64,000 bases of DNA from Naganishia liquefaciens (lineage: Eukaryota; Basidiomycota; Tremellomycetes; Filobasidiales; Filobasidiaceae). Below the pieces are notes generated by a model. That model saw nothing but the letters and a program-made list of their open reading frames with translations. It had not been told where the DNA came from and made no database searches. The position numbers and the translations under genes were made by a program. The stretch covers positions 434,001-498,000 of the forward strand of contig BLZA01000009.1 of assembly GCA_013423385.1 (NCBI GenBank), read 5' to 3'. Of the stretch, positions 24,801 to 38,003 are shown one piece after another (the first letter of the stretch is position 1; every line of letters starts with the position of its first letter).

Positions 24801-27800
24801 AGTTGGCTGTTGTCGTGCTGCCTCTCGTCCCATTCAAAGTCGGGAATGATGGTCAAGTCGATTCGGATCAACGATCGAGTAATCGGCTGAACCAACGCCT
24901 GCAGCTCGAGCTTGGGGAACATGTGGACGAGACGATGAATCCTTTTGCCTTCGTTGGGAAGGCCGATAAGTTCTCCCAGCTCGGAAGGCTCGAGATCAAA
25001 GTATCGGTACCACGGGAATTCCTTTCGCTCGGCCTTGTAGACGACGTTGTTCGGTACTCCCTTGAACTGTCGCAGGGGCGACATGGACTTCCACATCCTC
25101 CTTTCGATCATCTTGCAGAGATCTAGGGCGGTCTTGGTAGGCGAGGCCCAGCCACGCTTGAGGCACATTTCAAAGATGGCCCGCATGATTCGTCCTGCGG
25201 ATTGCTGAACAAAGACCATGTCGGCGACAATGGTGAAACCGTCCAGCTTGAGACCCGAGATGTAGGCCTGGAGCAAGACGTTGACCTTGGCCGTTGGCTC
25301 GTCGACGCTCTCCTTGACAGGGATGGGGACTCGCTCGAGCAGCTTTGCCAATTCGAGCTTTTCCTCTTGTCGAACAGGGATGAGCTTGAATTCGTTGGAA
25401 AGCGCAAAGACCCGGAAAAAGTCAATGATGCTCATGTTGGGCTTCAAGTGCTGATTGTAGGTCGCCATCGAATTGTAGGCGATATAGAAGTGAGAAGCGA
25501 TTCGACCGAGTTCGGTGCTCTGCATGACACCCGTCTTTCGGTCGTATCGAATCAGACCCGTCTTTTCGAGCGTGACCGCGGCGGTGTGCACCAGATCGGC
25601 TAAGCGGACGTCAGCGAAAGATCGGCGGCGCGATGCGAGACGCAAACTCACCTCTCTTTTGCACCAAAGCTGCATCGCCCTCCATGTAGTCTGCACCGAC
25701 GTTGTAGAGTGCCGGCGAGGCAAGCATTCGAACGTAGCTGAGGTCCTTGTCAGCTATATTCAGGCAGTAGCAGATGCGAGGATACTCACAGATAAGTGTA
25801 ACCGAGCCACTGCACAGCTTCATCACGATTCCTGATCGTACCCAACACGACTTCGGCATTCAGGTTGTCGACCATCTTGGACACGTATTGCGACTCGATC
25901 GGCAACTGCTGATTCATCAAACTCGTGTAGTATTGTAGTTCCGAGTGATTGGTAATGATGATACCCTCACCGTACTGATCGTACTGCGGACGACCGGCAC
26001 GACCGAGCATCTGTAGCACATCCTGCGGCGACAGCTCGGACCATCGTCCCTTTTCCGGGTTGTAGACCTGCGTGCCCTTGAGAATGACGGCGTGCGCCGG
26101 CAAGTTCACACCCCACGCGAGCGTGGCAGTGCACACGAGGACCTTGATGTGACGATCGTTGAACAGATCCTCGACCGTTCCTCGATCGAGCTTGTTCATA
26201 CCGGCATGGTGGATACCGAACCCAAACGCCAAGAGATCCTTCAAGTTGGGATCCGAAATGTTGGCTGTCTCCTGCTCGAGAATGACTCGACTTGCGCCCG
26301 TCGGGTTGATGAACTGGGTCTGCTGTTCACGCTCAAGCGCCATGTCACGCAAAAACTTGGCCGTCTTGGCCGTCTCCTTTCGCGAATGCACAAACACCAT
26401 GACGGGGTTATCCTTGCTGACTTGATCCAGGACTTTTTCGTAGCAGACCTCGTTCATGACCTGGAATCGCTTGATAGCCTTCTTTTCCGTGATACCGACA
26501 AACTGCTGCTGAAGCGGACACGGTCGGTACGAGGCGTCAAAGTAGAACAAACCCTTGTTGACATCGACGCGAAGGAAGGCGGCGACGTCCTTGTAGTTGG
26601 GCAGTGTGGCCGAGAGACCGACGACTCGGACAAAGTCTTGCGTCTGATCCGTCCTTCGGATCGTTCGCGCAATGATACTCTCGAGCACGGGTCCACGGTC
26701 GTCGTGCAGCAAATGAATCTCGTCAACAATCATCAGCCGAACGAGGTTGGTGTAGCTCGTATCCGTGCTTTTTCGCGTAATAACGTCCCATTTTTCCGGT
26801 GTCGTAATGATCAATTGCGTCTCGGAAATCTGCTGCTTGGTCAGCTGACTGTCACCCGTCAACTCGGCCACCTTGATTCCGAGCGGCTTGAGCCTGCCCG
26901 TAAACTGCTGCACTTGTTCCTGCACGAGCGCCTTCATCGGCGAAACGTAGATAATCTTGAACGCATCCAAATCAATCGCGCCCGTCTCCTCGTCGCGGAA
27001 CTGCGCAATCGTGCGCAACATGGTCAACAATGCGCAATTCGTCTTGCCGGCACCCGTTGGCGCACATAGCAGCATCGGCTCGTCGGACTGGAACGCGATC
27101 GGGTAGACCTTGCTCTGGACGGGATTCAACTGCTGCGTCTTGCCCCAAACGTCGTGCGTCCACGCCGGCAAGCTCGAGATGCGCACGGGCTGCTCATCGG
27201 GCGCCATGACGCGCTTCTCGGGGATCGGGACGTGGATTTCTTCGTAGCCCTTGCCGGTCCGCTTGAAACTGCCCTGCGGCAGCTTGACTTTTTTGTTGGA
27301 CATGAGGTGTCCTCCCTGGGTAAAGATCAGGCTATCGATATCGACCATCTTGCGCGGCTGGGCGATGGATCCGGGCGCGAGGGTGACCTTGGTGGGCACA
27401 GTGGCCTTGATGGCTTCGGCGTCGACGTCCATCTTGCCGGAGCCGGAAGCCTTTTGCCGCTCTCCGGCGAGCGCACGCAAGATCCATCCGACGCCCTTTT
27501 CCCGCATGGCGACCTCGACGTCTTTTTTCTCATCGTCGCTGCTTCGGGCGAGCTTGGTGCACCAGACAATGACGTCTCGGTTCTTGGTCAAGGTGGCGAC
27601 GAGGTCGAAATTCTCGTATCCGAACAATTCCGCGAGCGAGTTTTCGAGGTCACGCAAGTCCATTTCCGACGAGAGGAATTCGAGCGCCTGCGTCGTGAGG
27701 TCATTTGACTGAATCGGATCCGGGTACGACGCGCCGATAAGACGTTGCAGCCAGAATCCATCGACTTCGTGCGGCTGTACTTTATCGGATGCGGTCTTGG

Positions 27801-28723
27801 AGCGCTTGGTTTCGGTGCCGCCGAGGACCATGGCGTCTTGGTCCTCGTCTTCTTGGTCGGAGCCCCGCTCGTCGATATCCTCGCCCTTGTCCTCGTCGTC
27901 CTCGTCCTCGTCGTCATCCTCCTCTTCATCCTTGACCTCGTATCCCTCATCCTCCTCGGCATCGGCGTCGTCATCCTCAAACATGACGGCGACGCCTTCC
28001 TCGCCCTCGATCTCCCTGCCCTTGCCCTCGCCTCCTTCCGCCGCGGGCTCATCCTCCTCGCCGTAATCGGTAATCTTCTTGGCGAGATTCACATACGTGC
28101 TCCACACCTCGTCCCCGAGCGGACCCGTGATGCCCTCGACCTCTTTCTTCTTTTCAAACTCGCGCACGTCCTCGCCCTTTAAGATCTCCAACACGGTATC
28201 CGCCGCACTCCGCACGACATCCTGCGCCTGATCACCCAACGCCCTGTGCACGGCACCCAACAACAATTCATACACCTCGCGCGTCTCTGCCGTCCGCGGC
28301 CGATACGTCAACCCTTCGAGATCCTGCGTGGCCTCCAAGATATCCCCGTATCGCGCACCGGCACCGGCATCCCCCCTCCGCTCGGCACGCGCACGGATCG
28401 CCCGCTCAGCGGCATCCGCGGCAGTGACACCTTGGTGGGCCTCGGCCCGGGCTTTCTTCTTCTCGACGTCTTTCGGGGCTTCACGCGTGACGCGCGTGCC
28501 CATTTCCTTGACGCTGATTTTCCCGACGAGGGATTCGGGTGCGCCGGAGGGTTCATTGTCGCGCCGGGGTCCACGTTCTGTTGCGGGACGGCACAGGGTT
28601 AGCACAGGAGATTGAATGGAGAAAGGAGAAAGGAGGGCAAGGGAACGTAAACGTACCCTGATTGACGACGAGGCTACTCATCGCGCCATAGTTGAACTCT
28701 GACAAATCTCGCTTGGGCGGCAT
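21853..28723 (-). CDS. BRR2: U5 snRNP helicase Brr2
   Basis: Brr2 is the Ski2-like RNA helicase of U5 snRNP that unwinds U4/U6 to activate the spliceosome. Seven exons join in phase: 28723-28657, 28577-25790, 25737-25652, 25599-24164, 24114-22397, 22346-22006 and 21950-21853, giving 2177 residues (yeast 2163). It begins MPPKRDLSEFNYGAMSSLVV and has an acidic N-terminal region. The first cassette is complete: CAPTGAGKTNCALL (motif I), VDEIHLLHDDRGPV (II), VGLSATLPNYKDVA (III) and QMLGRAGRPQYDQ (VI), then a Sec63 unit. The second cassette has GAPTGSGKTVCAEF but a degenerate motif II, LLIADDLQLIG, and SKDTAWSMP, as expected of the inactive C-terminal cassette. The second Sec63 unit ends in an acidic tail. 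It is divergent from SET3. Confidence 0.97.
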
Positions 28724-29348
28724 CTTGGGCGCGGCTCCTTTCGGCGATTCTCTCTTTCCGCTTTTCTACGTGGGGCCCGCAAAGGGTGGACCAGATGGTC
28801 TAGTTCCTCCTCGAGCGACTTGACGAGCGTCGCCCGTGTGCCTTGTATACGTTTTCCCGCGGCGATGCGATGCGATAGGTGGCGGGGGAAAAAGAAAAAA
28901 AAGGTGCCCTGTTTTTTCTGTTCCAACGAGGACACCGATCCGAGACGAGAAACCGAGGCAAGTCCAAGAACAGCGCGCGTGTGTGTGGTGTGTGTGTGTG
29001 TTTTGTGCGAGACCACGATGGGACCCGTCTTTGTGGAGTTGATTCAAGGAACGCCGCGAGGCAAGACAGGACGACCGACTCGCTCGCTTGATCGGACGCT
29101 GCACGTTGACGCGGCGAGGACCCAAGCGCGCGCGGGCCAAAGGGGCGAGGCCAAAAGCGCGCGCCGGGGGGGGCAATCGGGCGAGAGTCGGGAAATGCGC
29201 GCCCCCGAGGATGGCGGATCGGCACATGAAAGCGGGCGTCGGCGGGGAAGGGGGGGGGCGCACCCGGGCTCTTCTCGCGGGCGCACCCAGCTCAACTGGG
29301 TGTACTCTGAAGGGAAACTCGCAACTCGGTCGTTCCATCCCAGCAAGG

Positions 29349-29383
<35 letters not shown>

Positions 29384-29847
29384 CGACGCCCCGTATGTGT
29401 TTATGCGTGTCGGGAAGCAGTGGAGACGCTCCATAGGACGCAGGCCAGCAGGATATACGCAATCGAGGAACACGCCCCCGAGCGGATCTTGGTGACGAGA
29501 CCGGCGCAAACGGCTCCCCGGCGACGACACCCACATCAAAGGGATCTCACAGAGCGCGCATCTTACAAGACGGATCCCCCGCATGTCACCCTTGGCTACA
29601 TACAAACAAACTTGTCACCAATCACCGTCATTCTTCGCGAATCCCTGCAATCGAAATCAAGACCACAATCGACGTCGGTTTGCGTACACCAAGTTTTCCA
29701 CCGCAGTACCGCAGCTGGGAGGATCGTACGTGGTCCAGCAGGTTGAAATCAGGGCATACGTGGTACGTCCCCTTCCCCCCCCCCATCACGTCTCGCTCGT
29801 GACATCTCATCATCTCTTTGCCTCACCCCAGCTCATCAACTCGGGCA
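28724..29847. promoter_or_regulatory. BRR2 / SET3 bidirectional promoter
   Basis: This is 1124 bases between divergent starts. It has two dinucleotide tracts (GT-rich at 28980-29003 and a pure (CA)16 at 29351-29382) and G-runs near 29167 and 29246-29257. A GT-AG pair with donor GTACGTCC near 29763 and acceptor CCCAG at 29831 lies just before the SET3 ATG and could be a 5' UTR intron. Open frames here are low complexity and I do not call them. Confidence 0.6.
29351..29382. repeat. (CA)16 microsatellite
   Basis: Sixteen uninterrupted CA units within the BRR2/SET3 promoter region. A shorter imperfect GT tract lies about 350 bases to the left on the same strand. Confidence 0.98.
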
Positions 29848-30997
29848 ATGGACGTCTCATCCCTCACCGACGCGCCCGTCGCGCCCGCCGCGCCAACACC
29901 AACACCCCCTCCCCAGCAAGCCGCGCCCGCTTCAACAACGACAACGGAACCCCGTCCATCAGCAGACAACGAAGCCGCGCTCCTCCTTCTCGGACTGTTT
30001 GACCAGCCGTCGCCGTCACCCTCGGCGCCGACAAGCCAACTGCAAGGGTACACGGCCGATCGACCCCCATCGCAGCCACAGCCGCACTCGCAGCAGCCGC
30101 AGTCACAACAGCAGCAGCAGCAGCAGCAACAGGGAAGAGTCTCTCCCGGAATTCCGCACCGCCTGGCGCCACCGGGAGGCTCACCCCGTGCGACGCGGCC
30201 GGAATCGTTAAAGTCGCTTTCGCCGATTCCTTCCGTGGCGGCGGCGGCGGCGGCGACGGCGGCACCACCAACCCCAGCACAGCGGATGCTTCCGCCCGTT
30301 CCGCCCGCTGTCACCCATCAAGCGCAAGAGAATCCTGCTCCGCCGCGGATCAACGGACACACGGCCGCCCAAGCCCCACCGGCGTACCGCGTGCCCGAGA
30401 CGTATCATTCCCAGTCCCAGTCGATTCAACCGCCGCGTCAACCGGGATCGTATTCCCATCAGCCACTAACCGCCACGTCGTCCAAATCGCCGCGTCTCCC
30501 GCAGGCGAGTCCCAAGCAAGGGTACTCGGCGCCCGTGATGGGCACGTTCAGCCGGACGGTTTCCAACCCGCAGCCACAGGCGCAGTCGGGTACCGCCACC
30601 ACCACGACGACGACGACGACGACAGGGTCTCCCTCGACGACGTATACTACGCCGATCATTTCGACGGGCACCAATAGGATATCCCACCTACTCAACGCGC
30701 CTTCCTCTTCGACCACCCAGGGCATGATCCCACCTTCTTCCCCCAATCGCGCCGCCCAGCCATTGCCGTACCACACGCACACGTATTCCAGTCAGCCGTA
30801 CAAGCTCGTTCGGACGGGCGATAACGGGTACCATGCCTCGACCAACACGGGGACGGGCACGGGCACGGGCACGGGCACGGGCACGGGGACGACGGTGGGT
30901 GCCAAGGCACCGGCGCAGAATAGCACGCGGACGGTGTATAGTAGCGGGAAACACGAGAATGGGACGGCGGCATCGTCGTTGTCGTCGATGACGAGTT

Positions 30998-31033
<36 letters not shown>

Positions 31034-31284
31034 CGCCACAGGGATCAATTCGCGGGTACGATTCACCCGCGGTAGTGCATCCGCGGATGAACGGTACCTC
31101 GCACGCCTCGCACGCCTCGCAGCCGCCGCCGCCGCAGGCCATACATTATGGGATTCCTTACATGGCTTCGCATCAGGTGATGCAGCAGCCGATGCATGCG
31201 CCCGGCGCGGGGTTGCAGTATGTCGTGCCGGGCAAGGCGGGGATCATGTATGCCGCGGTGCCGGCGGGGTTGGAACAGCAGCAA

Positions 31285-31357
<73 letters not shown>

Positions 31358-34300
31358 GACAGAAGCATCATCAGTTGCATCAGCATCAGCATCACTTGTT
31401 GCATGCTCAAGCGCAAGCACAGGCTCAGGCGCAGGCCCAGTATGGCAAGGGAAAGGCAAAGGCCGAGCCGATGACGATGACGACGGCGGCCGCCAGGGAG
31501 GGCCAGATGCCGTATGCCGGAACGAGTCAGGCCATACAGGCGTCGTCGTCCGGTGCGCCGCGCACCGCGGGGACGACGACGACCACGACGACGACCACGG
31601 CCCAGAATGAACCCGTGCAGGCTCAGCCGGTCGTGCCGCCCGTGCAAACACCGGCGCCTAGGAAACGAAAGCGAAGTGCGTCCGGGTCGACGTCGACCAA
31701 GGGTTTACAGCCGAAAGCCGTTACTTGTAGGTCCCCTTTGTGGTGGTGTTAACCCCGGGTCTTAGGAGGGGTACTGAGTTTTCGTCCTATTAATAGCGGG
31801 ATCGACATCGGTCGCGACGTCGACGGGAAGCAACGCGCGACCCGACTTGCCGCATTTCATGGGCTTTGATAATCAACTGTACCGGTGCATCTGCGAAACG
31901 ACCATCGAGCCCGAGCGAGGATCGTCCATCCAGTGTGAGCGGTGTCTTGCGTGGCAGCATGCCGGGTGCTTTGGGATCAGCGAGGACACGCTCGAGGGCT
32001 TGAATTATCTTTGCCATCTCTGCAAGGGCGGCAGCTATACCAGGAACGAGGAATACATTGCGTACGTTCGCGACCTCGAATCGCGGCTTATGAGCGGCCA
32101 AGTCGTCAGCGGGATTCTCAGCGTGAATCCGACGTTGCAGCTCGTACAGGAGACCGCCGCCGCCGCCGCCGCGAGGGATAGCAAGAAGACGCGCGGAGGC
32201 GCGCGCGGACGTCCGCGCGCCAGGGAGAATAGCACCGTGTCGGGTGTGCGGCCGTCGGTCCCGCCGCCAGACTCGGCCGCGACGGACAGTTTCCCGACCA
32301 CGGACCACGAGATTGCATTATCGATGGCGCAGGAAAAGACGATGACGCCCGGGATGCCGAGACCGCAGCGACGCAAGACGGGAACGGCGAGAGCGCCCAA
32401 GCAAAAGGGCAAGGACGTCCCGCCGACGCCGGGCGTGCCGGAGGTCTCCTCTGTGCAGACGCCCGCGGCCAACAAGACGACCCGGTCATCGACGGGCAAC
32501 GCCAGTCGGCCGACGACGCATTCTCCCGATCGTGAAATTCAACGGACGACTCGGGAAAACACCGCAGCGACGGCTTCGGCTTCGGCCGCGACCGTGACGG
32601 ATTCAAGCTCTCCCCTGCGTCTGCTGCATTATACGCCCATCCAGCAGAACATAATCCGCGGGCAACTCGTGCGCAAGATTATTCACAGGTTTCTTGCCGA
32701 GTGGGCCGAGCTTGATGCGGGTGTCCAGGTTGGACCGTTCAGGGCTTCGGATCAGGCTGATCCTTCTGCGGCGACGCCTCAAGAATCGACAACCGAGAAT
32801 GCGCAGACCAAAGAGCAAGATGATGTGGATATGGAGATCGAAGCACTGCAAATCTCTCGCGATGCCCTCGGTCCGCCGATACCGCCAGCCATCATCAAAT
32901 CCGAAAGCCTAGAAAGTGCAGCTGTGCCGACATACGTCAAGGCCAAGGACAAGGACGAAGTCTTCTTCTTCCCGCCCGGTCGCGCCTTTCTCAGCGTTCC
33001 GGATCCCAAGGACGCTCCGTCTACGCCTCCGGTCCGCCCTTCGCCCGTCTTTGGCGTCCACGTTAGACGCACGGCCAGTTCCGGTGATTTTCTTGGCGAG
33101 TTCAAGGGAGAAGTCGTGGACTCTGAGACATATCATCGGGATCCCATCAATCAGTACGCGACGCTCGGCATCGTCAAGCCCTTTATACGTCGTCTCGGAC
33201 CGCCCGTCGACCTTGTCCTGGACGGCCGAATATACGGCAATGACATGCGTTTTGTGCGATCCGGCTGTCATCCCAACGCCGTGTTCCGCCCGATCGTACA
33301 TTACGCCAAAGGATCTTCGGAACCCACTCTCACCTTTGGAATTTTCGCGAGCTCCACCATTTCTGCCGGGCAGGAAATCGTCCTCGGCTGGGAATGGGAC
33401 GACGATCATATCATCCATACACTTCGAGCAGATGCACCTACCATTGTCAAGGGTAGCCGACTTCAGCATCGTTGCGCACTCGTCACTGGTCACTTGCTCG
33501 GTACTTTCCGTTCGTGCGCGTGCGAAGATGAAGCAAACTGCGTGTGGATGAGACTCATGCAATTGAGCGTCGCCGGCCAACCTATCCCGTCACTCAACTT
33601 TCGGTCAAACAAGAAGAGCCGTAAGACAAAGGATGCCACGATTGGGTATGGCCCGCTTGTCGGAGCTATCCGTGGATGGCGACGAAATGAGATTGCCCGA
33701 TTTGAGGCTGAGCTAGAAGCCGAGTTGCTGCGCAAGCATGATGCGGCATTCGAAGCTGAGCAGGTGGAGGAGGAAGAGTACGAGTCGGAGGCTGCAGAGG
33801 AGATGGAGGATGTCAATCAGGACATTGTAGAACCTGAAAAGTTGCGAAATGGGGACATTCTGGATGCCGAGATGGAGGAGGCTGAGCGATCCGAGAGGGA
33901 GAGCACCGGGGTCAGCAATACTTTGGGCGTGACCAAGGCCAAGGAGGGAGAAAGCCGGAAGAGTCCGCAGGTATGTTGTTTCTCCCCGAGTGCTGCTGTG
34001 ACTATAATCTGCTGTTGACAGGCACCCGAAGAGGAAACCACTGTACCGACGCTTAATGGCGTCCACATGGATGGAAAGTCCGGCGCGACCAAGCTAGTCG
34101 TCGAAAAACACCAGGTTCGTGCAGTATTCCCATCAAGACTCTTGTAGAGGCTTACGACCTTCCATTTATAGGACGAAATTACCGCGCCGAACAGCCCAGT
34201 GTCCGCCAGGAGCGAGTTGGCTAGCAGTGAAGATGGCTCCGAAGATGAAAATGAGGACGTCGATATGGAAACCGGCCAGGACACCCCTGCTGCCGGCCCC

Positions 34301-36472
34301 GTCGTCGCGGCGCAGACGCATTCTCCCAAGGACGATGAGCTGCAAACGCCTCCAGCCCCGGAAGCTGTTGAGCTCCCGTCTATCATGGACGTCGAGCGTC
34401 ATGGCCTCGTCGAAGTTCTGGGTGCATCGCCCAAAGGTATCCGAGATCTCAAATCACCACAGCCTCGCAAAGCTTCTTCCAGCGTTCAGAACGGGAGAAA
34501 CGCTGAAGACGATTCGCCACTGACGTCGGCCGACACAAGGGAGACCCCATCGCCTCTTCTGCTTTCCGGCGACAATGCCTTTTCTCGCCAGATGGATGGC
34601 GATCGCGATACATCGGAAGACGAAGATGACGGCAACCTTTCCGACGCTACCGCTTCGACTGTGCCCCTCTCTCGTCATTCCGACGATGACGATAATGCTC
34701 TTTCCGAGGCGGAAACCGAAAAGTCTCGACCGAGAACCAACGTTCCTCGACTCTCCAAGACCGGTATGGTGCCTCCTCCACAGTCAGTCACGCCGCGCGC
34801 CAGCACTCCGACGAATGGCAAGGTTGCAAGTGTCGCGTATAAGCGACGAAGAGTCATGTCTCCGAGCTCGCCGATCGAAGACGATGACCAAGACCTGACG
34901 TCGCCATCACAGCGCGGCTCGCCGCTACATCTTCGCAAGGCATCCGGCAGGGCTCCTTCGTCGTCACTATCGCCCGTTCTTCCGAGTAATAGCCTCGCAG
35001 AGATGTTTGACGAGGAGGAGCCACAAATCCAGCGCCAGCAGCGCCAACCGACCCCTGTCAAGCGCGATTACGCGCAACAGACCCCTGTCAAAAAGGACGC
35101 ACTTGCAGAAGTCTCTCAGATGATTTCGTCAGGTGGAAATGATGATGCCGCGGATTCCAAGCAGGACAGAGGGGAGCTTACGGCTGCACCTGTGTCTGCC
35201 TCAGCGGCGATATCTGACGCCGCAAGCTTGCCCCCGTCTTCGCTCCCGGCAATGGATGACAAGCCGTCCCCCGCCGAGCCGACGACTTCCCAGCCCGAAC
35301 TGGAAACGGCCCCTGAGCCCGCCCCACCGCCGAAGAAGAGGAAGCTCGACTTGAAAAAGTTTATGGCCGCCAAGCTTCAGAGCCCTGCCGACGTGTCCAC
35401 ACCCAATCCTTTCGAGGTTCCAGCCCAGTCAACGGTGACGTCGGTTCCGCCAATCGATGAGCCTTCTCTGGTAGCCAAAGAGCCGGTTGCCACTCCTTTC
35501 TCGCTCGGAGCACCTGCGCCGTTGCCCCCTGTCGCGTCTCCTCCTCCGCTACCTCCGGCGCAAAGCCCGGCCAACGAAAAGACAGCGGAACTCGAACCCT
35601 CGCCGTGGTGGACTGCGCCTCCTCCCTCAAAGGCTCGGCCGTCTTTCACATCGCTCACCGAGAGTGGGCCGACCATCGGTCAGATACCTGTTCTTCTGAC
35701 GGACAGAGCAGCGATACCAGGTGTTACCAATGTCCCGTCCCCAGTGGATACAAAACCCGACATGGCAAAACCTGCATCAGCTGTGGTGCTCGCCGAGGAA
35801 CCGGCGCCGATAGCGCCCATCTCAGTTTCCCCTTCTGCGGACGCCGAAGTCAAGGTCCAGGCCGCTCCGGAGACCTCGTCAGAAGTTGTTACTGAGCGGA
35901 ATGGATCATCTGACGTAGGCTCGCAAGCACCCAAGCAAGAACCTTTACCCGGTTTGACGTCTCCCTCCACTTGGCAGGCAAAGTTGCCCGCGGCCGTCGC
36001 TTCGTATTGGTCGAGAATACCGCCAGCGCTCGAGCAAAAGGATCTTCCGCCGCACGTCGACCCGGAAGCCCGGCGTCTAGATCGATTCGCTCCGTCATCG
36101 ACCGCCGCAAGGTCCCCGCCAAAAGCCACTTTGCCGCTCACTTCGCCCCAGAGACTGCCGCCGGCTGGGCCACGAGCTTCCCTTGTACCTGTCCGACCTT
36201 TCGAATACAAGGACGGGCGAGACGCTCGTGAGACTGAACGCGAGCGGGACTTGCAGAGAGAACGCGAGCGGGAGCGAGAAGTGCCGAGGGGCCCTCGGAT
36301 GGAGTTTAGGGGACGCGGAGGTGCCATTCGCGGGACTCCCTTTGCGCCGCGCGGCGGATGGCATGGCGAGACGTATCGTGGCAGAGGCAGAGGGACGGGC
36401 GAGTTTAGAGGTCGTGGGTTCTTCCCTCGGGGACGCGGTGCGTTCTTTAACAGCAGAGGACGGGGTGGTTGA
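29848..36472 (+). CDS. SET3: Set3-type PHD and SET domain protein
   Basis: A homologue of yeast Set3 and animal MLL5, scaffold of a histone deacetylase complex. Four exons join in phase: 29848-31726, 31797-33970, 34022-34114 and 34172-36472, giving 2148 residues. The first 620 residues are disordered, with polyQ tracts, Thr runs and a Thr-Gly repeat. A C4HC3 PHD finger follows in exon 2 (YRCICETTIEPERGSSIQCE, CLAWQHAGCFGI, NYLCHLCKG). The SET domain runs from FGVHVRRTASSGDFLGEF to IVLGWEWDDDH. Its usual RFINHSC block is replaced by RFVRSGCHPNA and the terminal tyrosine motif by WEWDD, as in catalytically silent Set3/MLL5. Exon 4 holds a long acidic, Pro-rich tail with a KKRKLDLKKF basic patch and ends in RGG repeats. 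The ATG at 29848 follows a likely splice acceptor. Confidence 0.88.
30108..30138 (+). repeat. CAG/CAA tract encoding polyQ (N-terminal)
   Basis: A CAG-rich tract in the first SET3 exon that encodes about nine glutamines in a row. It is one of three glutamine tracts in that exon. Confidence 0.9.
30847..30894 (+). repeat. ACGGGC repeat encoding Thr-Gly dipeptides
   Basis: A 6-base repeat with two variants (ACGGGG, ACGGGC) encodes eight or so Thr-Gly pairs in the SET3 N-terminal region. The unit length keeps frame whatever the copy number. Confidence 0.9.
31276..31356 (+). repeat. CAG/CAA tract encoding long polyQ
   Basis: The longest glutamine tract in SET3, about 27 residues. The first half mixes CAA and CAG, which should slow slippage. 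The second half is nearly pure CAG. It is followed by a His/Gln stretch and an Ala-Gln repeat. Confidence 0.95.
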
Positions 36473-36777
36473 ATAGGAGAATTACAATTCTGTACGAGTA
36501 CGCTTACAGCACAATTCCAACATCATCAAGCGAGTCAGTTGTATATGGGCAGCAACATGCATGTTTCTAGTAGACCGGCATTTCCATGGAACAAGGCTGC
36601 GAAAGTACCAGTCGGATGTGCAGCACAGCCAGAGACAAATGGACAGCTCGGTCAACGACATTCATCATTCAACGCATGTCGAGATACATAGGTTTATTAC
36701 ATGTTTTGCATTTTATTCAATCTCTCTATGAAGTGTTTGGGAAAAGCTACGAGACCACTATCGGGAATCGCAGCGCT
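36473..36777. other. SET3 / GAPDH convergent 3' region
   Basis: The 305 bases between the convergent stops of SET3 and GAPDH should hold both 3' UTRs. AT content rises near 36690-36725. No gene seen. Confidence 0.55.
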
Positions 36778-37913
<1,136 letters not shown>

Positions 37914-37995
37914 TGTTTTTTTTTTATGATGGGTGATGAAGAGTGTGATGTGCTGCGACGGCGCAGAGGCGCGACGGTCAGCCTTGCCTACTTGT

Positions 37996-38003
37996 CTTAT
38001 AAG
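37996..38003 (-). promoter_or_regulatory. GAPDH TATA-like element
   Basis: The palindromic octamer CTTATAAG lies 83 bases upstream of the GAPDH start codon on the minus strand, a fitting distance for a TATA element in a strongly expressed gene. A CT-rich and A/T stretch (T-run just before the ATG on the coding strand read as A's) follows. Functional use is inferred. Confidence 0.55.

Noticed and set aside
26092-27069. 325-codon + strand frame across BRR2
   Set aside because: It overlaps the helicase motifs of BRR2 on the other strand and has no start context or domain.
28766-29746. ORFs of 279 codons (minus) and 308 codons (plus) in the BRR2/SET3 intergenic region
   Set aside because: Both read through the CA/GT tracts and G-runs, overlap each other and start at unlikely places; I see them as chance frames in low-complexity promoter DNA.
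29863-31651. Several long minus-strand and alternate-frame ORFs across the SET3 first exon
   Set aside because: They are poly-Arg, poly-Leu, poly-Ala or poly-Val readings of the same CAG, ACG and GGC repeats, caused by the repeats lacking stops in all frames.
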